Assembly: GCF_001610835.1 (NCBI RefSeq) | Contig: NZ_CP011270.1 | Location: forward strand, 2,436,001 to 2,500,000 | Source: Planctomyces sp. SH-PL14 | Lineage (GTDB): Bacteria > Planctomycetota > Planctomycetia > Planctomycetales > Planctomycetaceae | Reading direction: 5' to 3' | DNA: 64,000 nt | Shown: positions 8,282 to 17,111 of the stretch, piece after piece | Numbering within the stretch: position 1 is the first letter of the stretch | How the letters are laid out: the number at the start of each line of letters is the position of its first letter | Translations under genes and position numbers: made by a program | Notes under the pieces: generated by a model | The model's input: only the letters and a program-made list of their open reading frames with translations | Told to the model about the DNA's origin: nothing | The model's database searches: none

Positions 8282-8377
8282 GGCCGGCGGTGCGAACGGA
8301 GAGCGGCGACCGGAGTCGAGAAGGGGGGGACGGCGGAGAGCGGGTGGCGGATCGGCGTCGAACCGATCGCGAGGCGA

Positions 8378-8878
8378 CTACTGGAAGGGGTTCCGCAGGT
8401 CCGCCTCGGTCAGGACTCGGAGTTCCTGAGCCCGCAGGAGTCCGATGGCCGTGTCGACGTTTTCGACCTTGATGACGATGGCCCGCCGTCCCTGTCGTTC
8501 GTAGAGGAGGGGGTAGGTGTAGTCGATGTTGATTTCCCCGCGCAGCAGGGCGGTGAGGACCTGGAGGTAGGGTTGGTTGTCGACGGGGAGTTCGACGCCG
8601 ACGATGTCGTTCTCCATGACCGTGAAGCCGTTGAGGTTGAAGATTTCGCGGGCGAGGTCGGTGTTGTCGACGATGATGCGGGCGACGGCGAAGTCGACGG
8701 AGTCGACGATGCTGAGGGCGGCGACGCGGAGGTCGTCACGTTCGAGGAGTTTCATCAGGTCGCGGAGGCAGCCGACGCGGTTTTCGAGGAAGACGCAGAA
8801 CTGCCGCAGGCAGGGCCAGTCTCGTCCTTCGGCGGTCTCTGGGGGGAGGGGAGCGTTGCTACCGAAGTCCTGCGGCAT
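8378..8878 (-). CDS. ACT-domain protein
   Basis: 166 residues from ATG 8878. Two ACT-like halves are visible: FCVFLENRVGCLRDLMKLLE to about residue 95, with FAVARIIVDNTDLAREIFNLNGFTVMENDIVGVEL as the typical beta-alpha-beta return, and a shorter second half (YTYPLLYERQGRRAIVIKVENVDTAIGLL). ACT modules bind amino acids and regulate metabolic enzymes, and stand-alone tandem ACT proteins of this size occur widely. No enzyme domain is attached. Its direct upstream region is taken up by a copy of the dispersed element. Confidence 0.85.
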   Translation of the reverse strand: MPQDFGSNAPLPPETAEGRDWPCLRQFCVFLENRVGCLRDLMKLLERDDLRVAALSIVDSVDFAVARIIVDNTDLAREIFNLNGFTVMENDIVGVELPVDNQPYLQVLTALLRGEINIDYTYPLLYERQGRRAIVIKVENVDTAIGLLRAQELRVLTEADLRNPFQ

Positions 8879-8997
8879 CAGCGATGTCTCCGTTCGAACG
8901 AGGGGTCGCGGGAAACGGTCCGGTGGGCCTTGTTCGTTTTGGGGAGTCTACAGGATGGGAGCCAGAACCGAGAACTCGACTCAACAGGTCGAACCAC

Positions 8998-9310
8998 GCC
9001 CCTGCCGGCACGACTCTGATAGCTCAAACCCAACGTGCTACGGCTGCTGGGGTCAAGGGGGTCTCACCCCCTTGCCGCCGGAGGCACTTCCATGAGGAAC
9101 CGTGGGACACAACGGACGTCCGCTTTGTGGAACCGGCGTTGAGGACTCACCGCTCGCCCTGGAATCCCTGCGGGTTGGTGAGGGGGCATACGGCACGTTG
9201 TCCGCGTTTGGACACGCCCTCCTTCAGACATCTCTCGACGGCCAGGCCTCCGGCGGGCAAAGGGGCGTTGCCCCCTTGCATCCCCCACCAGGGTGCCCCT
9301 GGACCCGGTT
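8998..9310 (-). repeat. Dispersed structured element, full copy 4
   Basis: Full copy in the tandem gap between the DUF58 gene and the ACT gene. It ends only about 10 bp from the DUF58 stop codon. The hairpin is CAAGGGGGT, loop CTC, ACCCCCTTG. Confidence 0.9.
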
Positions 9311-9319
9311 CTTTTGGCG

Positions 9320-10708
9320 CTAAGCTCCCGATTGTACCCAATCGAACAGCGGCTCCAGCTTCGACCGCGATGCCTCCACAATCCGGATCGCCGGCAGGTT
9401 CAGATCCACCGGCCACTCCGCATTCATCGCCTCCGCACGCGGAGACAAAAACAGAACCTGCGCATTGCTCGGAATCATCGGACCCACCTGCTCCAGCAAC
9501 GGCCGCACCGGCGTCCCCGTCCCCGCCTCCAACGCCGCCAGCATGTCCAGCAGATCGTCCAGCCGCCCCGCACTCCGCCCGCCCCCCCACACCTGCGTCG
9601 TCTTTCCATGGACGCCGAAGAGCAGACTCGCATCCCGACTCTGCCGGAGATGCGAAACACACACCGTCGCCGCAAAACTCAACGCCAGCTCAAACGGCTC
9701 GTCCCACTCCCCAGCCACCGTCCGCGGACTGTAGGCATCGACCAGCACCACCAGCGGCGCATCCCGGTTCTCCCGGAACTCACGGACCATCAGATCGTTG
9801 TGCCGGGCCGTCGACCGCCAGTGCACCGTCCGCGGATCGTCTCCCGGCCGGTACTCCCGGATGCGATGGAACTCGTCGTGAAACGGTCCGCCTCGCGTCA
9901 TCGACCGGCTCACCTGCTCGGCCGCCAGCGACAGCCGCGTCCGCCAGTCCGCCCGCAGGCGCCCGATCCACGGATAGACCAGAAGCTCCCCTGCCGCCGG
10001 CAGGTTCAATCCCCGCTCGACCAACCCGAGCGGGAACTTGGTGTCCGCATAGAACGGCCCGAAGTAATGCTTCCCCCGCCGACGCAACTGGAGCTGATAG
10101 TGCCCCCGCTGCTCGCCCCCCGCCGGACAACGGATGAACAGGACCTCGGGGGCCAGGTTCTCGCGGCAGCCGGTGACATGGTCCCGGACAAGCAGCAGCC
10201 ACACCGCCAGCCACGACTTGCGGTTTTGTAGCGTCAGCTCGACCGAGAAGGGTTCGCCCACCATCGCCCGCGGCGGGAGGTTCCGCGTCACGGTGACCCG
10301 CTTGAGGACGGTGAAGGTGTGCCAGCCGTTCATCACGAACGGCCCCGCCATCAGCGAGAAGACCAGCATCAGCGAGTTCGACCGGCCGATCAGCGCCCCC
10401 ACGAGGAGGAAGAACATGATCACCAGGTACGCCCGCCCCTCCGCCGGAAGGTGGAACCGGTTCCGGATCACGCCGCGGTTGCCGAGCCGCGGGAAGAGGT
10501 TCGCCAGGATCTCCTTCAGTCCCCAGACCGAGAAGGCGGTCCCGCAGAACAGGATGATCCAGTGCCCGCCGTCGCCCAGCCGCTCCCCGATGAAACTGGT
10601 CGCCAGCTCAAAGGCGACCAGCCCCAGGCCGGCGATCATGGCCACGATCCCCCCCGACGACACCTGTCGGGGGAGGGAGGGAGCGCGCGCAGTCGAGGGG
10701 GTGGACAT
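9320..10708 (-). CDS. DUF58 domain membrane protein
   Basis: 462 residues from ATG 10708. The N-terminal 130 residues contain about four hydrophobic segments. A beta-sandwich follows (about 135-260), and then the DUF58 core with the hallmark FHRIREYRPGDDPRTVHWR and LMVREF at about 278-310. The C-terminal third looks like a von Willebrand A-type fold (PLVVLVDAYSP as the first strand, then LFGVHGKTTQVWGGG). DUF58 proteins are usually found beside MoxR AAA+ ATPases and transglutaminase-like proteins and are thought to take part in envelope protein assembly. Neither partner is in the immediate neighbourhood. The next gene upstream on the same strand is the oxidoreductase at 10751, 42 bp away. Confidence 0.88.
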   Translation of the reverse strand: MSTPSTARAPSLPRQVSSGGIVAMIAGLGLVAFELATSFIGERLGDGGHWIILFCGTAFSVWGLKEILANLFPRLGNRGVIRNRFHLPAEGRAYLVIMFFLLVGALIGRSNSLMLVFSLMAGPFVMNGWHTFTVLKRVTVTRNLPPRAMVGEPFSVELTLQNRKSWLAVWLLLVRDHVTGCRENLAPEVLFIRCPAGGEQRGHYQLQLRRRGKHYFGPFYADTKFPLGLVERGLNLPAAGELLVYPWIGRLRADWRTRLSLAAEQVSRSMTRGGPFHDEFHRIREYRPGDDPRTVHWRSTARHNDLMVREFRENRDAPLVVLVDAYSPRTVAGEWDEPFELALSFAATVCVSHLRQSRDASLLFGVHGKTTQVWGGGRSAGRLDDLLDMLAALEAGTGTPVRPLLEQVGPMIPSNAQVLFLSPRAEAMNAEWPVDLNLPAIRIVEASRSKLEPLFDWVQSGA

Positions 10709-10750
10709 GGTGAAAGCGCCGGGACGACGGACGGTCAGGCGACGGGAACC

Positions 10751-11851
10751 TCAATCGAGGTTGAGCTGGACGTCGACCCAGGTCTTCTTCTCGTCCGATT
10801 CCAGCACGGCATCCGCCACGGACTGCGCGAGCGCACCGTGATCGAAGCCCGGAATGGCGGGCCGGTCCTCGACGATCGCCGAGGTCAGCTCGTACACGAG
10901 GTCATAGCGGAAGACGGTGCTCGGGACCCCTTCCTGCGGGTTGCGCGGGCTGCCCGGAAGGACCAGGAACTCCCGCGGAACCGCCACCTGCTTCAGCGAC
11001 TGATGGTGCTGGCCGACGAGGATCGTGTTCGGCTCGGTCAGCTTGTAGACCGCCGACCCTTCCGAGCCGTTGACCTCCGCCCATTCCCAGCCGAAGCCGT
11101 CGTTGTAGTGCCCCTTCATGACAGTGCTCCCCTCCCACACGCCGACCGCGCCGCTCTTGAAGCGGCCGATCAGGGAGGACCAGTCGTCGACCTCGGACGG
11201 CGGACAGGACTGGCCGTCGGCGGTCTTGTCCCGCTTGCAGAACTGGGCGACCGCGCCGCAGATCGACTCGATCGGCCCCATGAGGTCCATCGCGAAGTCG
11301 ATACGGTGGATCGTCATGTCGAACAGGTCGCCGGCGCCGGCCCGCTTCTTGTACTGCCGCCAGCCCCAGCTCGTCTCGGGGAGGTCGAGGAACCGCTGGC
11401 TGCGGAAATGCCGCGGCGTGCCGAGCTTGCCGCTGTCGATCAGGTGCTTGAGGTACCGCATCGACGGGGCGAAGCGGTAGGTGAACGCCGTCATGTGCTT
11501 GACGTTGTTCTTCTTCGCGGCGCGGTACATCTCGGCCGACTCGTGGAAGTTCAGCCCCAGCGGCTTCTCGCACATGATGTGCTTGCCGCCGTTGGCGCAG
11601 GCGATGGCGATGTCTTTGTGGGTGTCGTTCGGCGTGGCGATGATGACCGCGTCGATCCCGGGGTCGGCGGCGATCTCGTTGTAGTCGGTCGTGAGCTTGT
11701 TCAGGCCCCAGTCCGACTTCCGCTGCTTGAGGAGCGCCTCGTTGGGATCACAGACCGCGACGAGCTCGGACCGGGGGTCGAGCCGGATGCCGGGGACGTG
11801 GTGATAATCGGAGACGGCGCCGGCTCCGATGATGGCGTAACGAACAGGCAT
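10751..11851 (-). CDS. Gfo/Idh/MocA family oxidoreductase (cytosolic)
   Basis: 366 residues from ATG 11851. The N-terminal Rossmann fold opens with YAIIGAGAVSDYHH, has AVCDPN as the second strand and the family motif CEKPLGLN around residue 95. The C-terminal alpha/beta domain contains GDLFDMTIHRIDFAMDLMG, with the conserved aspartate and histidine of the substrate site. It would reduce or oxidise a sugar or cyclitol with NAD(P). No export signal is present, unlike the paralogue at 15116. It is followed by the DUF58 gene with a short gap, which may be read-through rather than a functional pair. Substrate unknown. Confidence 0.9.
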   Translation of the reverse strand: MPVRYAIIGAGAVSDYHHVPGIRLDPRSELVAVCDPNEALLKQRKSDWGLNKLTTDYNEIAADPGIDAVIIATPNDTHKDIAIACANGGKHIMCEKPLGLNFHESAEMYRAAKKNNVKHMTAFTYRFAPSMRYLKHLIDSGKLGTPRHFRSQRFLDLPETSWGWRQYKKRAGAGDLFDMTIHRIDFAMDLMGPIESICGAVAQFCKRDKTADGQSCPPSEVDDWSSLIGRFKSGAVGVWEGSTVMKGHYNDGFGWEWAEVNGSEGSAVYKLTEPNTILVGQHHQSLKQVAVPREFLVLPGSPRNPQEGVPSTVFRYDLVYELTSAIVEDRPAIPGFDHGALAQSVADAVLESDEKKTWVDVQLNLD

Positions 11852-12027
11852 GAAAGCATCTCGAAAGGGAACCAGATTCTGCGCCCGGAATGTATTCCGC
11901 CTCACCCGGCCCCGGCAATGAGACGATTCTTTACTCCCGGGGAGATCATAACGGCCCGAGTCGGGGAGCCGCCGGGATTCTCCCGTTGAGTGCGGTGCAA
12001 TCACGGAATTCCCTGTAAGATCTGGAT

Positions 12028-12966
12028 ATGGGGCAGAGCGCCAGAATCGTGATCCACAGCGGGCCGGACCGGGGACGGGTCTTTCCGGTCGAGGGTGACC
12101 TCGTGCACATCGGCCGGGGGACCGACAACGCCATCGTCCTGGCCGACCCGGAGATTCTCGACTACCACTTCTCGGTCTCGTATCGAAACGGCCAGTGCGC
12201 CCTCAACGCCGCCGCCGCCGGTGCGGTGGTCGCCAACGGCCAGCCGCTCCCGCCGGACCAGTGGGTGGCGGTCGTCCCTCCGACAAAGCTCCAGGTAAGC
12301 GGGGCGACGGAACTGGAGATCCTCGCCAACGAGGACCTGACCGCCTCCACGACGAGCAGCGTCACCCAGTCCTGGACGGACGATTCGTCGACGGAAGCGA
12401 AACGGAAAGCGGCCGGGGCAGGAGGGGCCAAGGTCAAGAAGAAGGCCCGCTCCACCGGGGCCCGGCAGGTCGCGAAGTTCATTACCGACCGCCCCGGCGA
12501 CCCGCTCGTGCGGCTCGGGGGGGATGGAAAGCTTCCGGAACTCGCTCTGACCGAGAAGGCCGCCACCCGGCGGGAGGCGAAAGCGCCGTCGCAGTCCTAC
12601 CTGATCTGGGTCGTCATGGCGGTGAGCGTGCTGATGTCCGTCGGGATGCTCCTTATCGACGCCGAGCCGACGACTTTCCGCGGTGATTCCCGGACGACCG
12701 CGAGGAGGGAGCTGGCCTCCTACTATCGCGGCGAGGTGAGCACCCTCCAGCCGTATCAGATCTATCTCCGGAATGCGGTGCTGGCGCATGCCCAGGGGGA
12801 CGCGGCGAACGAGCGGAAGAACTACTTCCGCGTTCTGGACCTCCTGGACGCCGCCGACATCCGCGATCCCGCCAATCTCAACGGGCTGACCGGAAAGCAA
12901 ACCGGCCGCGGCCGCAGCAGCGACATCGATCTCCGCCGCCACCTGGAGATCCTCGTGGCCCGCTGA
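12028..12966 (+). CDS. FHA-domain membrane-anchored protein
   Basis: 312 residues from ATG 12028. Residues 5-105 match a forkhead-associated domain: IHSGPDRGRVFPVEGDLVHIGRG, then AIVLADPEILDYHFSV, where the usual SxxH element appears as LDYHFSV. A linker of about 90 residues is rich in Lys, Ala and Ser. One membrane segment lies at about 192-213 (YLIWVVMAVSVLMSVGMLL), and a short helical, TPR-like C-terminal domain would be outside the cytoplasm (YQIYLRNAVLAHAQGDAANERKNYFRVLDLL). FHA domains bind phosphothreonine, so a link to a Ser/Thr kinase is likely, but none is encoded nearby. Confidence 0.85.
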   Translation: MGQSARIVIHSGPDRGRVFPVEGDLVHIGRGTDNAIVLADPEILDYHFSVSYRNGQCALNAAAAGAVVANGQPLPPDQWVAVVPPTKLQVSGATELEILANEDLTASTTSSVTQSWTDDSSTEAKRKAAGAGGAKVKKKARSTGARQVAKFITDRPGDPLVRLGGDGKLPELALTEKAATRREAKAPSQSYLIWVVMAVSVLMSVGMLLIDAEPTTFRGDSRTTARRELASYYRGEVSTLQPYQIYLRNAVLAHAQGDAANERKNYFRVLDLLDAADIRDPANLNGLTGKQTGRGRSSDIDLRRHLEILVAR

Positions 12967-13064
12967 GGAGCCGCGGTTCTCGTCGAGAGCTGCGGGGGCG
13001 TTTGAGTCCGTACCCATCCCTGGACTCCAAGCCAGGGATGAAAACGGATGTCGAAGGCGCCTCA

Positions 13065-13152
13065 CCCACGCCAGCCCGAAGCGCGAACGAGGGAATTCAC
13101 GCCTCGTCCCTCGCTCGCGCTTCGGGCTAGTATGAGCTTCCAAACAGAACCT
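13065..13152 (+). repeat. Palindromic repeat, family 2, copy A
   Basis: Arms AGCCCGAAGCGCGAACGAGG and beyond (from 13073) and the complementary arm ending at 13128 give a 22-bp stem with one mismatch and a 12-base loop (ATTCACGCCTCG). The right flank GAGCTTCCAAACAGAACCTGG is also shared with copy B at 29018-29103, so the unit is longer than the hairpin. It ends about 30 bp before the start of the NtrC-like gene. Confidence 0.85.
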
Positions 13153-13184
13153 GGTCCCCCGTCCCCCACTTCCGGAGCCCCGAC

Positions 13185-14603
13185 TTGGCTGGCCGCTCTT
13201 CCCGTCGCGGTTTGTCGCAGTGGCTGGCGGAGACCGACCAGCCGGTCTTTGTCGTCGACCGGCGGCGGGTCGTGATCTTCTTCAACCAGGGATGCGAGAC
13301 CCTGACCGGATGGGCGGCTTCGGACGTGATCGGGCAGAAGTGCGAGTTCCGCTCCGATTCCGATGAGCGGAACGTCGATGCCGTCACGGGGGCGCTCTGC
13401 CCGCCGCCCGAGGCCTTCGCCGGCGAGGCGCTGTCGAAGCCGGTCCAGTTCGCCGCGAGGGACGGTGTGCCTCGGCCGTGGGTCGTTCATTTCGTGCCGC
13501 TCACCGCCGCAGAGGCGAAGGCCGACGTGGCGGGGGCGACCCACGATGTTCCCCGCGTCCTGGGGATGATCCTGCCGCCGGCGGCCGCGGTCCGGCTGTC
13601 TGGACCGAACGGGCATTCGCAGCTGCATGTCGAGCTGGCGTCCCTCAAGGCGGAGCTGCGGAAGCGGTACGACTTCGCCGCCTGGATCGCGGTCACGCCG
13701 GAGATGCGGCGGGTCTCGACGCAGATGGAGATCGCCCGCAGCACGGACTGCGCGGTCCTGTTCCTGGGCGAACGGGGAGTCGGCAAGGAGCATGCCGCCC
13801 GGACGATCCACTACGAGGGGCCGCACCGGCTCAAGACCTTCGTGCCGGTCGACTGCCGTCTGCTGGGGGCCGAGGAACTGGGAAACCTGATCCGGCGGTT
13901 CTTCGTGACGGAGGAGGGGGATCCGCATATCCCGATCGTCCAGCCGGGGACGCTGTTCCTGCGGAACGTCGAAAAGCTGCCGCGGGAGCTTCAGCAGTTC
14001 CTGGTCGAACAGTTCCCGAGCGGTCCGCGGAGCGACGGGCGGCGGCTGTTCGTTTCGTCCCGGCAGGCGGATCTCGATGTCGAGGGGGAGCCGTTCCTGG
14101 CCGAGTTCCGGTCCCTTGTTACGCCGGTTGTCATCCGCCTTCCGCCGTTGCGTCAGCGGCAGGAGGAGTTGTCGCTCCTCTCTCAACTGCTGCTGGAGGA
14201 AGGGAACCGGCGGGCGGATTTCCAGATGACGGGTTTCAGCCCCGAAGTCCTCCATGAGTTCCGCCGGTACAACTGGCCGGGGAATGTCGGCGAACTGGCG
14301 GAAGTCATTCTCGCGATTCGCGAGGCGGCCGCCTCCCCTGTGGTCCGGCCGACCGATTTGCCGTTCCGGTTCCGGACCGGGATGCATGCCCAGCGGATTC
14401 CCCCTGCCGAAGAGACGCAGATCGTCCCGCTCGATGAACTGCTGGAGCGGACCGAGCGGGAGCAGATCGAAGCAGCCCTGAGCAGGGCTGGCGGGAACAA
14501 GTCGATTGCGGCCGACCTGCTGCGGATTCCGCGGGCGAAGCTTTATCGGCGGATGGAGGCGCTGGGGCTTGGGGGCGGAGCCGAGAACGCGTCGGAGGAG
14601 TGA
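13185..14603 (+). CDS. NtrC-like regulator with PAS domain and degenerate AAA+ domain
   Basis: 472 residues. The best start is TTG 13185, since the frame is closed by a TAG at 13128-13130 and no in-frame ATG precedes the PAS domain. Residues about 12-110 form a PAS domain (DQPVFVVDRRRVVIFFNQGCETLTGW). Residues about 165-390 follow the sigma54-activator AAA+ pattern with Walker A GERGVGKE (195-202), but the GAFTGA sigma54-contact loop is missing, the Walker B is GTLFLRNVE (Arg in place of Asp), and the late motif reads WPGNVGEL instead of WPGNVREL. A Fis-type helix-turn-helix closes the protein (EQIEAALSRAGGNKSIAADLL). It may bind DNA without being a normal ATP-driven sigma54 activator. Confidence 0.85.
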   Translation: MAGRSSRRGLSQWLAETDQPVFVVDRRRVVIFFNQGCETLTGWAASDVIGQKCEFRSDSDERNVDAVTGALCPPPEAFAGEALSKPVQFAARDGVPRPWVVHFVPLTAAEAKADVAGATHDVPRVLGMILPPAAAVRLSGPNGHSQLHVELASLKAELRKRYDFAAWIAVTPEMRRVSTQMEIARSTDCAVLFLGERGVGKEHAARTIHYEGPHRLKTFVPVDCRLLGAEELGNLIRRFFVTEEGDPHIPIVQPGTLFLRNVEKLPRELQQFLVEQFPSGPRSDGRRLFVSSRQADLDVEGEPFLAEFRSLVTPVVIRLPPLRQRQEELSLLSQLLLEEGNRRADFQMTGFSPEVLHEFRRYNWPGNVGELAEVILAIREAAASPVVRPTDLPFRFRTGMHAQRIPPAEETQIVPLDELLERTEREQIEAALSRAGGNKSIAADLLRIPRAKLYRRMEALGLGGGAENASEE

Positions 14604-14642
14604 AAGCGGCCGCGGACTCGCCGAATGGAGTGTTCGAACGGC

Positions 14643-14967
14643 GCGCTTGCCGGCGAAGCATGCATTGCTCAAACCCAACGTGCCACGGCCGCTGGGGTCA
14701 AGGGGGCCTCGCCCCCTTGCCGCCGGAGGCGCTTTCGATGAGGAACCGAGGGACACAACGGGCGTCCGTTTTGTGGGACCAGCGTTGAGGACTCCCTCAC
14801 ACGACAACGCTGGCTTTGCGATTCCCGCGGGTTGGTGAGGGGGCATACGGCACGGTGTCCGCGTTTGGACACCCATTCCTTCAGACATCTCTCGACGGCC
14901 AGGCCTCCGGCGGGCAAAGGGGCGTTGCCCCTCTGCACTCCCCACCAGGGTGCCCCTGGACCCGGTT
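14643..14967 (-). repeat. Dispersed structured element, full copy 5
   Basis: Full copy between two genes on the plus strand. Its hairpin reads CAAGGGGGC, loop CTC, GCCCCCTTG: relative to copies 2 and 4 the last T-A pair is replaced by C-G, a paired substitution. Confidence 0.9.
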
Positions 14968-15115
14968 CTTAAGAGGCCGTCCGAAAAACGAGGGCGCTTC
15001 CCATCTCACCCATCCTCAGCGAACGTGACAAACCACATCAACGGTGGAATCGACCCCGCCGGGCCAGTTACGCTCGCATCGGCCACACCCACTGTATCGC
15101 TTCGGAGCCGTCCCG

Positions 15116-16195
15116 ATGCCTGACCTCGTCCGCCGCGACTTTCTGAAATGGCTGGCCGCACTGCCGCTGCTCAATCCGGCTCGGACCGGTCTCGCCGACG
15201 ACAAGCCGGCTCCCAAACGCCCGATCCGGATCGGGCAGATCGGCGTCGGTCATCCCCACGCCAGCAAGCTCTCGGTCTACCGCAACTCTCCGGACTACGA
15301 GGTGGTCGGCATCGTCGAGCCTGACGACGCGCTCCGACGCCGGGCCCAGAATCAGAAGCCGTACGACGGACTCCCCTGGGTCACGCAGGAAGAGCTCCTC
15401 AACATGCCGGGCGTGGAGGCGGTGCTGATCGAGACCCGCGTCCGCGACCTGCTCGCCTCCGCAGAGGCGGCGATCGCGGCGGGCAAGCACATCCATCTCG
15501 ACAAGCCGGCCGGCGCGGACTTCCCCCGCTTCCGCCGGATCGTCGAAGAGGCGCGGCGGCAGTCGCTCCTGATCCAACTTGGCTACATGTACCGCTACAA
15601 CCCCGGCATCCTCCTGCTGAACGAGATCCGCAAGGCGGGATGGATCGGCGACCTGTTCGAGGTCCACACCGTCATGAGCAAGGTCGTCGGCGCAAACGAG
15701 CGGAAAGAGCTGGCCGAGTTCCCCGGCGGAATCCTGTTCGAGCTGGGAGGGCACATCACCGACCTCGTCGTGGGGCAGCTCGGCCGCCCGGACAAGGTGA
15801 CGGGGTTCCTCCGGCACTCCGCGGCGCTCGACGACGGCCTGATCGACAATGGCCTGATGGTGTTGGAGTACCCGCGGGCGACTGCCAGTGTGAAGTCGAG
15901 CGCCGTGGAGGTGTCGGGCGGCGACCGGCGGCACTTCGTCGCCTGCGGGACCGGCGGAACGCTGCAGGTCCAGCCGCTCGACAATCCGTCGGTCCGTCTC
16001 ACCTTTGCGGAGCCGCACGGCGAGTACCGCGGGCCGTACCAGGATGTCCGGCTCCCCAAGTATCCGCGTTACGTGGGGGACGCGGCCGACATGGCGAAGA
16101 TCCTTCGCGGGGAGAAAGCGAGCGACTTCTCGTACGACCACGACCTGGCCGTGCAGGAGACGCTCCTGCGGGCCTGCGGGATGCCGCTCACCTGA
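15116..16195 (+). CDS. Tat-exported Gfo/Idh/MocA family oxidoreductase
   Basis: 359 residues from ATG 15116. The N-terminus VRRDFLKWLAALPLLNPARTGLA is a twin-arginine signal, as is frequent in planctomycete members of this family, so the folded NAD(P)-loaded enzyme is probably exported. The Rossmann part follows (RIGQIGVGHPHASKL, VVGIVEPDD) with LDKPAG in place of the common EKP motif. The C-terminal domain contains FELGGHITDLVVGQLG, with the conserved acidic and histidine residues. A role in periplasmic sugar or polysaccharide modification is plausible for exported members. It is followed 11 bp later by the ASCH-domain gene and is probably co-transcribed with it. Confidence 0.9.
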   Translation: MPDLVRRDFLKWLAALPLLNPARTGLADDKPAPKRPIRIGQIGVGHPHASKLSVYRNSPDYEVVGIVEPDDALRRRAQNQKPYDGLPWVTQEELLNMPGVEAVLIETRVRDLLASAEAAIAAGKHIHLDKPAGADFPRFRRIVEEARRQSLLIQLGYMYRYNPGILLLNEIRKAGWIGDLFEVHTVMSKVVGANERKELAEFPGGILFELGGHITDLVVGQLGRPDKVTGFLRHSAALDDGLIDNGLMVLEYPRATASVKSSAVEVSGGDRRHFVACGTGGTLQVQPLDNPSVRLTFAEPHGEYRGPYQDVRLPKYPRYVGDAADMAKILRGEKASDFSYDHDLAVQETLLRACGMPLT

Positions 16196-16206
16196 GAGAC
16201 GACGCC

Positions 16207-16785
16207 ATGCTGATTCCCAGGGCCCTGCTGGACCGAATCGGTGGAGGCGAGGTGACGCTCGCCTTTCGCCGCTGGGTGAAGCCGACCGTGAAGACCGGCG
16301 GAACGCTCAAGACCGCGATCGGTGTTCTCGACATCGTCCGGGTCGAGGAAACGGCAGCGGAGTCGATCACCGAGGCGGATGCCGTGAGCGCCGGGGCTCC
16401 TTCGCTCGCAGTGCTTCTCGGCGAGCTCGAACGGCGCACGGGAACGCTCTATCGCATCGAGCTGGCCTACCGGGAACCGGATCCGCGGATCGCCCTGCGG
16501 GAGGACGACGAGCTGTCCGACGAAGAGTTCCGCGGCCTCGCGAAGCGGCTGCATGGGATGGATCAGCGGGCCGCGGGCGGCGCCTGGACGCGGCGGGTTC
16601 TTACCGGCATCGAACGTCATCCGATGCAGGCGGCCGGCGACTTGGCGGCGCAGCTTGGTTTCGAGAAGGAGTGGCTCAAGACCCACGTCCGCAAGCTCAA
16701 GAACCTCGGTCTGACGGTCAGCCATCACCCCGGGTATACGCTCTCGCCTCGCGGGAGGACGGTTCTGGCGCGATTGGGGCGGTGA
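16207..16785 (+). CDS. ASCH-like (PUA-fold) domain protein with C-terminal winged helix
   Basis: 192 residues from ATG 16207, 11 bp after the Tat oxidoreductase stop. The first 95 residues resemble an ASCH domain, a PUA-like fold linked to RNA binding: VTLAFRRWVKPTVKTGGTLKT, then IGVLDIVRVEE, and ALREDDELSDEEFRGLAKRL. The C-terminal 70 residues look like a winged helix with the pattern LTGIERHPMQAAGDLAAQLG, EKEWLKTHVRKLKNLGLTVSH and a wing-like GYTLSPRG. Such a pairing suggests nucleic-acid sensing or regulation. The operon with an exported oxidoreductase does not explain it. Function unknown. Confidence 0.75.
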   Translation: MLIPRALLDRIGGGEVTLAFRRWVKPTVKTGGTLKTAIGVLDIVRVEETAAESITEADAVSAGAPSLAVLLGELERRTGTLYRIELAYREPDPRIALREDDELSDEEFRGLAKRLHGMDQRAAGGAWTRRVLTGIERHPMQAAGDLAAQLGFEKEWLKTHVRKLKNLGLTVSHHPGYTLSPRGRTVLARLGR

Positions 16786-17111
16786 GGAACTCGCCGGCAG
16801 TGTGTGTCTGGAAGGTCCGTGGTGTGTCTCTCTGGGGCGAAGCCGGATTGTCGCAAGCCGGGAGGAAGAAGCTCCAGCTGAGCCGCGAAGGTTCGCAAAC
16901 GCGTTCCCTCTGTCCCCCTGACGCTGGGGAGCTGGGCAACGGGGACGCCCGAGGAGCCTCCGGCTACCGGTGCCACCTCCGTCCGCCACGACGGGCGTTC
17001 TGCGTGCTCTGTCGAAGAGACGGTTGGCCGCGTTCACCACCGCCGCGGCTCGGCGGGAGCCTCGCCCTCCCGAGGTCTGCCCCACACTCGCATCGGCTTG
17101 CTGCGCCAGCC
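16786..17111. other. Intergenic region with no supported gene
   Basis: About 325 bp between the convergent ASCH-domain and zinc-ribbon genes. Frames here have no recognisable domain and no good ribosome binding site. A GC-rich motif GGCTCGGCGGGAGCCTCGCC at 17045-17064, running on into CTCCCGAGG, can fold back on itself and is similar to interspersed motifs I recall from planctomycete genomes. No T-rich terminator was seen. Confidence 0.5.

Noticed and set aside
7499-9019. A 506-aa plus-strand frame antisense to the kinase-like and ACT genes
   Set aside because: The minus-strand genes have clear GGDGT and ACT motifs; the plus-strand frame is a shadow caused by GC-rich codon bias.
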